DNA from: Sacculina carcini
Lineage: Eukaryota; Arthropoda; Thecostraca; Sacculinidae
Length of the DNA: 64,000 bases
NCBI GenBank assembly: GCA_916048095.2
Contig: OU696570.1
Span: forward strand, 7,506,928 to 7,570,927
Direction of reading: 5' to 3'
Below the pieces are notes generated by a model that was not told the DNA's origin, ran no database searches, and saw only the letters and a list, made by a program, of their open reading frames with translations. The stretch's first letter is position 1; each line of letters opens with the position of its first letter. Below are positions 48,394-59,588 of this stretch, piece by piece. A program made the translations under genes and the position numbers.

Positions 48394-48882
48394 CTATGGC
48401 GGGTTTGGTTGTCACAAGTAAAAAAACACATGAGTGGTCGGATGCGACTAAGGTCGTTTCATGTATTGGCGTCCTTTTTATAGGCTGGGTTACGGGCGGA
48501 GCTAAATTCTGACTAATCAGCATACAGGTCATTGACCCAAGGCAGTGGAACAAAGAACAACATAACAAAACATCATGAAATAAATAATTCAGCGATAAAT
48601 TGAATAAACCAAAGGAGATTATAGAGATAATTGAGATTACAAACTGAACCAATATATAAACAATGTATGCCGCCCAGAAATTTTGCTGCGAAACCTAAAT
48701 TTATAACAAGATATTCAAATTCGACACCACAAGAATATTAATGTTTTGGGTGGAAAGGAATTATTACCGGAAAAACGAGAAAAAGGAAAAAAATGATTAA
48801 TAAACGATTTCGAATAACGCGCGAAGTAAGATATATAAAAATATAATAAAATAAAAACCACGCAGGCGCTACAACGCTCTCA
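48394..48882 (-). repeat. 5' LTR of the Gypsy element
   Basis: About 489 bp. Minus-strand start TGAGAGCGTTGTAGCGCC, end GCGGGT...CCATAG next to the primer-binding site. The end is fixed by comparison with the remnant at 40,183. The start is inferred from TG and the flanking AATTAATTTGGTT. The TAG end is unusual for an LTR, which normally ends in CA; an alternative end three bases earlier (GCCA) is possible. Confidence 0.7.
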
Positions 48883-50967
48883 AATTAATTTGGTTATAAA
48901 CTATAATAAACCAATTAATTTGGTTCAACTTTCCTTGATTTGCCGCCAGTTTTCTCAAAATATCTACATCTACGAACACCGTCTTATCTTCCATATAGAC
49001 TGTTCTATATAGAATGTTATAGAAAGCATTGTTTCACTAAAAAGGTCCAGTTTAAATAAACATTTGTCAAAAAACTCTTGACCAACCAATTGACTTGTTT
49101 TGTTCTGCTGTAAGCATTTTCTGCATCTGTACATTGATAAATCGAATTTAAAACCAGTTTTAAAAACATCATTGCATTTTTTCATAAAACCATGGTTTCT
49201 TAAAAAAACACATGATTACTCAATGAGTATGTTTTGTTCTGCTGACAAATTATTTCAAATATCCACATCCTTAAAACCATCATCCTTGAAAAACATGGGG
49301 TTTCTCAATAAAAAAACCTAAACCACCGGACCCGGATGCACTTTCAAACAGTCTCCTGGGATATTTATTAATAAATATTTTTGTTTTTTATACTATTTTT
49401 ATTTTTATTTTGAAATAAGGCACGCAAATATGTACAAAACATCAATTAAACTCATTTATATGTACTAAAATCCCACATCCGATGATAATTGGGGCTAATT
49501 CTAAACAAAACTGCAAAAAACTCAAAAACAGATTTGTTTGCAAAAAAGCGCATCTTAAAAGATGTTTTTTTGCATCTCTAATCGAAACTCGACCGACTCC
49601 TCGCTCGCTTCAACTAGACGCGCAGGTATCACAGGTTACAATGTCGCAACCCATCGACCAATCGTAACCCAGTACTTAGATCTCGTGACAATGCAGGTCA
49701 TAATGACATTGGACCACAATGACCAATGTCACAAGGATATCTCACTTGTACATACACATACAGACCGACATGCATGCACACTTACGCGGTATCAAGCATC
49801 CATAGAAATAACTTATGGCGGTGTGACGTAAACGTAATTTCCACACACGCGCACAATCACGTAGGAATCATCACCGTAACGTCGAGTGATATTAGGCTCC
49901 GTGAACACCCACGTTAACAAATAAATAACTTGTTCAGCAAACAAGTATATATTGTTTCAATGGAAGGCACGTACGAACTATACAAGCACAAATTTAACAT
50001 ATTGTATATCATGTCACTCACTTGAACTATTTATTACAGTGTGCTGTAATAAACACATGTTGTTGTTGTTGTTGTGATACAGACCAGCGAGGAAGAGACC
50101 ACAACACACACCACTTGCTGGGTGTCTATGAATGTCATGAGAAGAAAGAAGACAAAAGCAGGTCTAGAAAGACGCATCTTCATAGTGAAAAGTTCATCCC
50201 TTGTATTGGATACAATCAGTTTTCAAACATATTTCATCATAATATGAAGTGGTTATATTTCAGTGAAATGATCGATGTACATATTTGATGGAATACACTG
50301 GCCTGCGTTTCAAATCTTTTTCTTAAAGGTCAGATGTATTATGGCTGATTTAGGGTAAGTTCCGCATGCTGAATTCAGAAATGCAATCCTTTTTTCTCAA
50401 TTAGGTCATTTTTTGCGCTATGCTGGATTTTGGAAGCAAATGCCCCACATGGGGCCAGCCAGTTACCCCATCTCGGCTGGTCGGGGAGGTTGCCTTCCTC
50501 CGGGTTACCACAGCTCAGCCACCCTATCCGCTTATTTCCTTTGCCATCTCTCTCATCACTCTTCTATTTCTATTAGCACTAATTAGTCCGAACTTGGGTT
50601 AATATGAACCAAAACTCAATAACAAAAATTAAAACGCATTCACGGTTGAAATTATACTATTGAGTTTGTACAGGATTATGGCGTGATGTGGACTGGCTGG
50701 GACGTTGCTGAACTAGTATAATTGTAGCAGTATTATACGCAGTAGGTATTCTCAAACGCTGATCAGCTGATTTTATAATAAATGTCGGTGCGCCACAGTT
50801 GTCTGGGTGTTTCGCTCACAGTGTTTTCCTTGGTGACTGGCGACTGCGGATGCGGGTTGAAAACAGAGTTGGTGTTCATGATTCATATTTTTCCCTCGAA
50901 TTGTGCGGAGTGCGCTTACTTAAAATAACCTTGTTCTCATCATTTCAGGTCTGGATAGTTACCGCAA
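48883..50967. other. Unassigned stretch with a diverged internal duplication
   Basis: No gene was recognised. TTTTGTTCTGCTG occurs at about 49,098 and 49,229 with similar surroundings (CATCTGTACATTGATAAA against CAAATATCCACATCCTTAAA), suggesting two diverged repeats of about 130 bp. A GC-rich patch at 50,440-50,530 contains CCCCACATGGGGCC. Just before 50,949 a pyrimidine-rich CTCATCATTTCAG resembles a 3' splice site for the pseudogene that follows. Confidence 0.5.
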
Positions 50968-52658
50968 TGAATCGGAAGTGCAAGAATCACCCTGATATGT
51001 TTTGCTATATTTGTGGAAAAGTGACCCTTCCGGACCGTCAAGCGAGAATTAAAGATTTTGTGAAAACTCATATCACGCTTACTTCGGAGTCAAGCTTGGC
51101 GACCAAGATAAGCCCTTCGTTCCTCATATCTGTTGTGAAACATATATGCAAAACCTACGGGATTTGAGAAACAAAGGAAGATCAGTATGAGCATTAGTAG
51201 TTCGGAAGAGCAGTAGAGCAGTAGGCTGTTCGGGGTTTCGATGACTTGCATGGAAGGTAAAGATCACTCCTCGGACTGTTACTTCTGTATGACGAACCTA
51301 CATGGTATTAATCGAAAAAACAAACAGCATGTTCAGTATCCCGACGTTCCTTCAGCAATTAAGCCAGTACCACACGACCCTGATTTCCCTATTCCGGAAC
51401 ATGACGTCAACATGGAGTCGTCGTCCGACGCAGAGTCAGGAGATGATGCCGATGCCGACGAATCTGGTACATTCGAGCCACCAGAGCAGAACCGGCCGGT
51501 GCCACTGAGCCAAGCTAAGCTCAACGATCTGACGCGAGACCTGAACCTGTCCAGCTTCTTGATTCTCGCCTCCGTGATAAGCTTCTGCTGGCACCTGAGA
51601 CAACGTACTTTTGGTATCGAAACCGCGAGAAAGAGTTCCGGAAATACTTCTTGTTTGATGGATCATCTTCGCTGGTATACTGCAACAACGTCGCAGACCT
51701 GGTCAAATCCATGGGGTTGAAGTATGACGCTGCCGAATGGAGGCTTTCATCGATTCGTCCAGTAGAAGTTTCAAGGCTGTTATCCTCAATAACGGCAACA
51801 AGTTCGGTTCCATCCCTGTCGCATACTCAGCTGAAATGAGAGAAACTCATAACAGCATGGGGCGACTGCTGTCCGCTCTCAACTACAAGGACCATGGTTG
51901 GCTGATGTGTGGAGATCTCAAAGTAGTTGGTCTCGTCCTAGGTCTGCAGGGTGGGTATACGAAGCATTCATGCTTCATGTGCTTGTGGGACAGCCGGGCA
52001 GACGACAAGCATTTTGACCAACGAGAGTGGCCGTCAAGGTCAGGACTAGAGCCCGGCTAGCACAATGATCTGTCACATTCTCTGGTCCACCCGCAGAAGA
52101 TTCTGCTGCCACCACTGCACATCAAACTCGGTCTCATGAATAACTTTGTGAAAGCGTTGGACAAAGAAGGTGAAGGATTCGATTTTCTGCGGTAAAAATT
52201 CCCAAGAGTGAGCAGGGAGAAACTGAAGGCGTGGGTTTTCGATGGCCCACAGATAAGAGAGCTCATGAACGACACTCGCATCGATGATTCGTTGAAACCC
52301 TCTCAATTTTTCGCTTGGCTGGCTCTGAAGTCAATCATCGAGAGCTTTCTGGGCAACCATCGGAGTCTAGAGTATGAGAAAGCTGTTGATGAGCTCATGG
52401 AGAGCTTCCGTCGACACGGTGCGCGCATGTCGCTGAAAATGCACTTCCTGAAATCTCACCTGGACAATTTTCCGGAGAATCGTGGCGATTTCAGTGAGGA
52501 ACAAGGGGAACGATTTCACCAGGATATCCGATAGATGGAAGAACGCTATCAAGGCCGCTGGGACGTCAACTTTCTGGATGACTACTGCTGGTGCCTAAAA
52601 AGATGTGGTGTCTGCCAGGCACAAGCGAAAGTCCCTGAAGAGGTCATTTATCCCTGAA
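50968..52658 (+). pseudogene. Decayed copy of a multicopy zinc-binding-like protein
   Basis: Start MNRKCKNHPDMFCYICGKV (Cys-rich), then a frameshift at about 51,070 into YHAYFGVKLGDQDKPFVPH followed by ICC. After a gap and stops comes EGKDHSSDCYFCMTNLHG, an acidic linker, then frameshifts near 51,550 and 51,760 into YFWYRNREKEFRKYF, DSSSRSFKAVILNNGNKFGS, GGYTKHSCFMCLWDSRADDK, ILLPPLHIKLGLMNNFVKAL, WVFDGPQIRELM, HLDNFPENRGDFSEEQGERF and, after another stop, MEERYQGRWDVNFLDDYCW. At least three frameshifts and three stops are seen. I recall this order of motifs from a protein present in many copies in arthropod and some other invertebrate genomes, with no known function and possibly a transposon origin. 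The Cys pairs suggest zinc binding. Confidence 0.75.
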
Positions 52659-52689
52659 TAGAGCCAAGCATATAGTGCTGCACAATTTT

Positions 52690-53817
52690 TTGTGACTTAT
52701 TAACCTCATGTAATGCACTGCATGTAATCGTCTGTAAATAAATCGTCTGTAGTCCGTGAATCGCCTGTAAAACTTAATGTATCAGGTGCATAGCAGTCAG
52801 GTAAATAGCAGTTATATTTCCAGTTGAAGATATTACCAAATGTATCACTTGCCGCCCAATACAACTGGAAATGAGTATTTTTAGAAAGTGTTTTATTTCG
52901 AAAACTCGACCTTTTTGGAAAAAATTAATGCGATTTTCGGAACCAGCGTGCAAAATTGGGCCAAGAACATCAAAAAAGATACTTGACCATTAAAATCACG
53001 CAGACCAGTAATACTTACTACGATCGACTGTGACTATAATTTCTGAGGAGGCCCTGAATCAGAGCAAGTATATATGTGATTACGACAAAAACGGATGTTT
53101 TAGGCTATACGTGTATCTACGAAATACATACCGCCAATCAATGGGAAAAACGTGCCTCAGCTTCATTGATCCGGTTAAACTGAAACTTTAACGAGTGTAT
53201 AGTTCACAGTTTTCCTGTCACCGATACACTTACTCAGCTTGTGAGTTCGGCAGTGACATATGACCTGCCAGGCTGGTGAACACCATTACACCATTCATGA
53301 TCTGATCAGTGTTTGTATGCTAGCCAGGAAGGCAAACTAATGATTATCATTATTAAACACAATATAGCATTGTAATAATAAGAATATATATACTCTGAAC
53401 ACCAGTGAATTACCTTTCAAGACGAAGAGATTAGAATTCATACATACTTACGTATAACAAACTTATAATCAGACCAGTTTTCTATCTGTCAGTTTACTCA
53501 GTTTTTTTCTCTCTCTCTCTCAGTTTACTTTCGCGTTCTTTTCGCGGCCTGCTTGTGCAGTTGTCGTTAGGCTAATTTATGTGGTAGGGTGGCGTCAGTA
53601 GTACACTGCGTCTGATATGCTTGGCAATGTGTGAAGTAGCTTGACAGTTAATTTATGACCTTTTTGTACGTCTGACTTGGCTGAGCATCTCGTGGTAACA
53701 CACGCGTGTACTGTCAGATCATGTTTAGAAATGGCTTGTGTCCCGGTTGTGTAGTTGCGCTGTTTAGCCAACTCGCATTGCTTGTGGTGTATGGTGCCAA
53801 CGACATGTGGTCGTGGG
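52690..53817. other. Unassigned stretch
   Basis: No coding frame of note. (CT)n of about 16 bp at 53,508-53,522. CTGTAAATAAATCGTCTGTA and CGTGAATCGCCTGTAAA form a weak repeat near 52,720-52,770. Confidence 0.6.
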
Positions 53818-54172
53818 TATATAAACCGGGGTTAATAAGAATATGGACTTAGGCTGGGCTTGGCTTGACTTACGATTTACAACTTGCGACGTAGGACTTG
53901 CCACTCACCCAGGCAAGCAGTTATGAATTCATCGTTAGGGTATTTGGTTCAAGACATATTAAGTTTTATGAGTAGATTTGACTGGTTTCTAAATACACAA
54001 TTAAACTACCACTGGGTGACTATTAATTGTTATCGCGGAACAAAACAACAAGAGGAACTCAGAAGACTTCACGATCAGCCGAACGACGAAGACCAAGATT
54101 AACATTCAACAGCATATTAGTGTCGTTACATTACGATCATGTATCAAGTTAAGTGAAATCAGATCAAATAAA
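53818..54172 (+). promoter_or_regulatory. TATA box, short frame and AATAAA: compact transcript or solo LTR
   Basis: TATATAAA (53,818-53,825) is followed about 98 nt later by an ATG (53,923) opening a 59-codon frame to 54,102 (ends DQPNDEDQD), and AATAAA lies at 54,167-54,172. The spacing fits a small pol II transcription unit. TATA and AATAAA about 340 bp apart also fit a solo LTR, but clear TG...CA ends and a target duplication were not found. The predicted chain has no recognised domain. Confidence 0.3.
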
Positions 54173-54179
54173 AGAGACT

Positions 54180-54849
54180 AATATAATATACTTTATTTTA
54201 TGTTACAATACTTTTATAATTAAATTTTTATATTTTATAACATAGATATAATTTATTTGTAATAATACACTAAAAATAAGTTACACGCAGACACAAAACA
54301 TTCATTAAGACCGGAGCGTTGTGTTGTCTCAATACCCAGGTGTCTATGTGTGCAGATGAGTACAGAGATGCTGTAGCGCGGCGTTGCGCGTATAGTGATC
54401 GCCTAGCCCGGACTCGCTGCAACGGCGCCACGGGGCGGCGAGGCAGTGTACGCCCCGAGTATTCGGGGTACCCGGACGTTATTGCTGTTCCCGCACGCGA
54501 CGAAAGGACCACGAAAGGCGCGCGGGAAGCAGCGAAACAGCAGAAGCAGAAATAAAACTAGAGATAGCAAGGACAGGATATAACAGGGAAGATAAACACC
54601 GACATATTTTGATAATGAAAAAAAACATCCACAAATACATGAACAAACAAATACAAACACTTGTAGAATTTAGATTTGAGTCAAATTCAGTTTGGCCAAG
54701 TGTGGTCTTTGTTCACCGACACGCGACCCGCAATTTCCCTTCTTGAAGCAGGACAATCCACGCCTCTGCCAGCCTGTTTAGGCCTGGGCTCAATCAGGAT
54801 GAAATACGCATCAGCAATGCCACCAACTCACAACGCACAACTGTATTCG
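54180..54849. other. Unassigned stretch with a GC-rich patch
   Basis: AT-rich to 54,300, then a GC-rich patch (54,370-54,540, many CpG and CGC words) that opens chance frames on both strands. No domain was recognised. It ends at the first AC tract. Confidence 0.6.
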
Positions 54850-54904
54850 CACACACACACACACACACACATACACACACACACACACAGACACACACAC
54901 ACAC
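54850..54904. repeat. (AC)n tract, left of LINE A
   Basis: A nearly pure AC dinucleotide run with single T and G interruptions. The LINE piece starts at its right edge, sharing CAC with it. Confidence 0.95.
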
Positions 54905-55386
54905 ACGCATAGGTTCAAGAAGATGATACGAAAACATTTTCTTGATAACCAATATTAATTATGTTCATGCTAAATACAATTGCTCTCATAGTCGTGTTCG
55001 TATATGCTATCTGAATGTTGACATGTTCTTATGTTCTGTTTGATAGCCTTGACCTTTGGTCTCGGTGTTGTGAATTCACACTGTGCGGTTGTGTCGTGCG
55101 ATCTGTGACTATGTCTTTAATTGTTGCTGTTAAGGGATTTATGTCTTGTGTTGCTGATGGTTGTATGTCTTGTTGTTGTATTGTTGTCATGTTGTATTTG
55201 TTTATATTATAAGTTCTCAATTTTAATTAGTCTGAAGTTTTTTTGCTAAGTTTTTTTTGCATAGCGTTTTTTTCTTTGTTTGTTGAGAAGCCAATAATTG
55301 GCTTGACAGACTATGCTATTGTACTTTAGTAATATTGCTTTTCTTGTGCTTGTTGTGGCAATACATTACTATTACTATTACTATTA
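54905..55386 (+). mobile_element. LINE A: 3'-terminal fragment
   Basis: It matches the last codons and full 3' UTR of LINE C (62,201-62,684): GCATAGGTTCAAGAAG, then the UTR, then a (TTACTA)n tail. About 480 bp, extreme 5' truncation. AC repeats border both ends. The 3' UTR stem-loop is at 55,278-55,311. Confidence 0.95.
55278..55311 (+). other. 3' UTR stem-loop of LINE A
   Basis: Inner stem AAGCCAA/TTGGCTT (55,288-55,294 and 55,298-55,304), outer stem GTTTGT/ACAGAC (55,278-55,283 and 55,306-55,311) with one G-U pair where LINE C has a Watson-Crick pair. Such 3' structures can be bound by the element's RT. Confidence 0.75.
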
Positions 55387-55497
55387 CACACACACACACA
55401 TACACACACACACACATACACACACATACACACACACACACATACACACACACACGCACACACACACACGCACACACACACACACTCACACACACAC

Positions 55498-55535
<38 letters not shown>
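55387..55535. repeat. (AC)n tract between LINE A and LINE B
   Basis: About 150 bp of AC with T and G interruptions. His-Thr frames on one strand and Val-Cys on the other are microsatellite translation. Confidence 0.95.
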
Positions 55536-55539
<4 letters not shown>

Positions 55540-55568
55540 ATTAACGACACATTAACGAGAACATTAAT

Positions 55569-57992
55569 ATGCACGACACATTAACGAGAATATTAAATAC
55601 AAAACAATACAAGAACATAATTATATGCGGAGATCTAAACATTGACTTGCTGAACCCGACAGAATATAATGTATCGTTTATTAATCTCATGTACTCGTTC
55701 TCTCTCTTTCCGATGATAACAGGACCTACCAGGATAACAGACCACTCGTCAACGCTGATCGATCATATATGGACAAGTCAAATAGATAACAACATTAGAA
55801 ATGGTATCATTGAAGTAGATATAACTGATCATTATCCTGTTATGGCGCAATGGAATCACCACGGAAAAACAGTTGAACCACCATTATATATAAAAAAGAA
55901 TTATCAACGCTGACAATACACAAGCTTTCATCGGAAAAATAGAACAAGTCGAGTGGAGTGAAGTGCTGGCCTCTAATAATGCTGGCGAATCTTTTGACAT
56001 ATTTTACGACAAGTTCACAGCTGAGTTTAATAAAGAGTTCCCTCAAAAAGAAATTAAATATAACAACAAAATAGCAGCAAGTCCGCACATCACGCCTTCT
56101 CTCAGAAAATCAATACAAGAAAAAAATAGACTCAAACGGCTCAGCAAGATTTGGCCAACAACCTACAGAAGCTACTACACGAAATATCGAAACATTCTCA
56201 CAATGACGTTGAGGGCAGCAAATAACAAATATTTTAAAGATAAGCTCATTGAATGCTATAAGGACTCAAAGAAACAATGGCAAGTTTTGAGGTCGCTCAT
56301 GGGTAGAAACACTAAAAAATCACCAACAATAAACACTGACCCAACTTGCACAAATTTGGCCGATAAGTTCAATGCACATTTCTTGAACAATCCGATTGAT
56401 GAAAGTACACAGTGCATGGACCATAAGCACAAACAGTATCTCGGACATTCTAAAAATTTCTCAATGTTCATGGCTCCTACGCACATCCTCGAAGTACTGA
56501 AAATAATCAAAGGAATCACCTCAAATTCTCCCGGACACGATGAAATACCGCCAAAATTATTGATCATGACAGCAAATATAATAGCACTACCATTGACACA
56601 TATTCTAAATCTATGCCTCAAAGAGGGAGTTTTCCCGGACAAACTTAAAATAGCCAAAGTATTGCCAATACACAAATCGGGGGACGAAGAAAGCATTTTA
56701 AATTACAGACCCATCTCAATTTTACCTGCCTTGAGTAAAATTTTCGAGAAAGTCATATGCTATAGACTGACTTCATATCTGGAAAAATACGACATACTAA
56801 CAAAAGCACAATTTGGATTTAGGAAAAATCGATCAACAGAACTAGCTGTACTAGATTTTGTGAATGCAGCCTACAAAGGTCTAGAAGAAAAAGAACTAGT
56901 AGCTGGCATATTCATTGACCTATCAAAAGCGTTCGATACCCTTAATCATGATATTCTATTTTGCAAGCTGGAACATATGGGACTGAGAGGCTCATGTCTC
57001 AACTTGTTCAAGAGTTATCTCAAGAACCGCCAGCAATACGTCTGCTGTAATGATCAAACATCATCTGTTGAACAAATAAGAAGAGGGGTTCCACAGGGGT
57101 CTATACTGGGACCTATACTATTTACAATCTACATCAATGACATTACGAACGTCAACTCCGAATTTCACTATACAGTGTACGCCGATGATATCACTTTACT
57201 GGCAAAACAGAAAAGCATAGAGTCGTTACGTTCTACCCTTGAAAGAGAACTTGGATTAATTCACGAATGGACCAAGGTAAACAAACTGAAACTAAACACG
57301 AACAAAACTAAATGTATACTTTTCAAAAACAGATCAATTGAGACCAGTTTACCTCCGATAACAATAAACGATCAAGCAATAGATATTGCCACGAACACCA
57401 AGTTTTTGGGCCTATACATTGATGAAAACTTGAACTGGAAGCATCAGATCAGCCATGTATGTACAAAGTTATCTAAAATTACAGGCATAATGTACCGCAT
57501 CCGACATAATCTGACAACAGACATTATGCATATGCTTTACTACTCGCTGTTCTATCCCCACCTTACATACTGCATATCGTTGTGGGCCAGTACCTGGCCA
57601 TCGTTCACCAAACCACTGGCCATAGCACAGAACAAATTCTTTAGGTGTATATACTTTCTAAATAAATTTGATTCAGTTAGAAATATTTATACAGAGAAAC
57701 ATATCATGGATGTAAGCAACATACACAAATTCTACTCAATACTGCTATTATACAAAACGTTTATTTCACGATCACTCTTCACTTTTGTGGAACACGGCAG
57801 GAACACCAGAGCTAACACAACAGACATACACGTGCCCCCCTTCAGGACAGAACTATTCAAAATAGCATCTTCCAGTTTGCACCAAGGTGTTTCAATACAT
57901 TACCTACGGAAATCAAACTGTTAATAACACAAGGAAATTATTACACATTCAAACTCAAACTCTCAAAAAATCTACTTAACAACACGTTGTAA
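55569..57992 (+). pseudogene. LINE B ORF2: endonuclease remnant and reverse transcriptase
   Basis: The first part (to 55,913) is the C-terminal endonuclease with IIICGDLNIDLLNP, LIDHIWTS and DITDHYPVM, an APE-type fold that nicks target DNA. A frameshift in an A-run at about 55,890 leads to the RT frame, open from about 55,909 to 57,924: PHITPSLRKSIQEKNRLKRL, NYRPISILPALSKIFEKV, FGFRKNRSTE, FIDLSKAFDTLNHDIL, RRGVPQGSILGPILF, catalytic YADD and NTKFLGLYIDENLNW. A second frameshift at about 57,890 displaces the last 35 codons (FNTLPTEIKLL...), which end at TAA 57,990-57,992. Only two single-base shifts damage the frame, so the copy is fairly young. The clade is Jockey/CR1/L2-like by motif style. 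Confidence 0.92.
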
Positions 57993-58019
57993 CGGGCATG
58001 TGCGTAGGAACAAATGTTA

Positions 58020-58215
58020 GATCAAGAAGAATGTATAAATGAATGTCATAGCGTGAATGAATGTAGGAATGATTATCATAGTGAGAAAGAATGGATGAAT
58101 GAATGTTGTGTGAAGAAGTGTGAAGAAACGGATGTTGTACGAAGATAGTATGAATGAATGTGTGTATGAGTGTAGTAGAACGAAAGAATGTATGAATGGA
58201 GGCTTTAGCACAAAC
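58020..58215 (+). repeat. GAATG-rich degenerate repeats in LINE B 3' region
   Basis: Words GAATGAATGT, GAATGTAGGAATG and GTGAGAAAGAATGG recur at 12-30 bp spacing without strict period. Non-coding. Confidence 0.7.
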
Positions 58216-58535
58216 AAAAATATGTAGGAATGCGATACGTCTGCACGCTGCAGCGTGACAGCATTACTCACGCTAGAATGACTCACTCACCGGGTCACAC
58301 CATTCAATATAGATACGTTGCACAGATAGCGAGTGCAGAATCTGTGTGTTATTTCAGTATCAAGTGTTGCTAGGCGACAAGCAGTTCCGAAGGTGAAACA
58401 CGATCTCCCAGTGGTGTAAATAGCGCCAACTCTGGCCGCCGAGTCACGCGACACATGCGCGGGACCACCATATGATATGGCGGAATGAAACATGTGAATC
58501 ATGCGTGTGTGTGAATCACGCTACTACCTGTGTGT

Positions 58536-58565
58536 GAACGCATACTGCATTTGTAGTATGCGTTC
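58536..58565. other. 11-bp perfect stem-loop
   Basis: GAACGCATACT (58,536-58,546) pairs with AGTATGCGTTC (58,555-58,565) around an 8-nt loop. It lies between the two minisatellite stretches. CACGCTGCAGCGTG, a perfect 14-bp palindrome, lies near 58,243. Function unknown; it could mark the tip of a nested insertion. Confidence 0.6.
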
Positions 58566-58639
58566 AGTTGAATCTGGAAGTTTGCAAAAATGATTTCATG
58601 TTTATATGAGCTTTGTAGAGCGAATGTTCACTGTATTGG

Positions 58640-59036
58640 TATTGATGAACGAATATCTGTGTGAATGAATGTCTGTAGCATGAACGTGAATATTAATGAA
58701 TGCATGAATGTATGTATGTATGGATGTATGAATGTTCGTAGCATGAATGTGGGTTTGTATGAATGAATTAATGTTCGAAGTAGGAATGAGTTTTTATGAA
58801 TGGATGAATGCTCGTAGTATAAATGTGCGTATAAATGTACTAATGTTCGTAGTGGGGATGTGTGTGTATGAACGTATGAATGTTCGTAGTACGAATGTGT
58901 GTGTGTATGTATGTGTGCATGTATGAATGTTCGCGGTAAGAATGTGCGAATCTATGAATGTTCGCGGTAGGAATGTATGAATGTATGAATGTTCGCGGTA
59001 GGAATTTTGTGTACGAATGTATGAATGCTAGAAGTG
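58640..59036 (+). repeat. Minisatellite of about 40 bp, roughly nine copies
   Basis: TATGAATGTTCGTAGTAGGA and variants (CGCGGTAGGAATG) repeat with spacing of about 30-48 bp and sequence drift. It is part of or next to the LINE B 3' UTR. Confidence 0.85.
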
Positions 59037-59082
59037 TTATTTAGACGTACTGTACATTGTCACAATATTGTGTTACTGAGCA

Positions 59083-59114
59083 TGCCCTAAAAGAAGCCAT
59101 AGGCTTATTGGGCA
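59083..59114 (+). other. 3' UTR stem-loop of LINE B
   Basis: Outer stem TGCCC/GGGCA (59,083-59,087 and 59,110-59,114), inner stem AAGCC/GGCTT (59,094-59,098 and 59,102-59,106). The inner stem is the same as in LINE A and C while the outer pairs differ in sequence but still pair, which suggests a conserved structure. Confidence 0.6.
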
Positions 59115-59207
59115 TAGTCAACGTGAAATGAAAAAAAACTGATATAATATGTATGTACTGATATAATACTGATGATGTTGACAAATATACATATTACATC
59201 ATCTTAC

Positions 59208-59369
59208 ATCTTACACATGGGGTGATGGGGGCATCCCTGGACGACTTCGTGAAGCTCCTGGGCGGCAGAATCAGCGAGCGTTCAGGGGAACCGCGAGAGA
59301 CGGCCTGGCTTCGGCAGCGAATAAGCCTGGCCGTCATTCGTGGCAACGCCGCCTCCATTGTTTTATAGT
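59208..59369 (+). pseudogene. C-terminal tail of an unidentified frame
   Basis: The frame reads GVMGASLDDFVKLLGGRISE, then GEPRETAWLRQRISLAVIRG, then NAASIVL and a stop at 59,367-59,369. It is GC-richer than its neighbours. The pattern QRISLAV-x-RGNAASI looks like the conserved end of a mobile-element protein I have seen before but cannot name. A short AT-rich tail and then (AC)n follow, so it may be the 3' end of another element abutting an AC tract. Confidence 0.4.
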
Positions 59370-59414
59370 AGTATTGTGAATATTGTGTACGCGTTTGTAA
59401 ATATATTTGTTTGG

Positions 59415-59586
<172 letters not shown>

Positions 59587-59588
<2 letters not shown>

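Larger units (their letters stand above)
40183..48882 (-). mobile_element. Rearranged Gypsy/Ty3 LTR retrotransposon
   Basis: Read on the minus strand: 5' LTR (48,882-48,394), primer-binding site, gag, pol (to 44,628), then about 3.1 kb of other sequence including later insertions, an inverted pol copy, and 67 bp of 3' LTR end (40,249-40,183). Outside both ends lies AATTAATTTGGTT (40,170-40,182 and 48,883-48,895). Gypsy target duplications are normally 4-6 bp, so the 13-bp repeat may be incidental; the motif occurs again at 48,913. The element is dead, with frameshifts, stops, an inverted segment and a truncated 3' LTR. Confidence 0.75.
55541..59175 (+). mobile_element. LINE B: 5'-truncated non-LTR retrotransposon
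   Basis: It starts inside the endonuclease at the edge of an AC tract, with ACACATTAACGAGAA present twice at the junction, and carries RT and a long, minisatellite-rich 3' region with a stem-loop at 59,083-59,114. It is a different lineage from A/C in the 3' UTR but close in RT. The exact 3' end is uncertain; no AC tract touches it directly. Confidence 0.75.

Noticed and set aside
54319..54555. 78-codon plus-strand frame in the GC-rich patch before LINE A
   Set aside because: No domain, low-complexity Arg/Ala composition, and a competing minus-strand frame of equal length.
55015..55212. Conserved 65-83 codon frames in the 3' UTRs of LINE A and C (also 62,257-62,508)
   Set aside because: They lie after the ORF2 stop, start at different codons in the two copies and are explained by shared UTR ancestry. 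A dN/dS test over many copies could reopen this.
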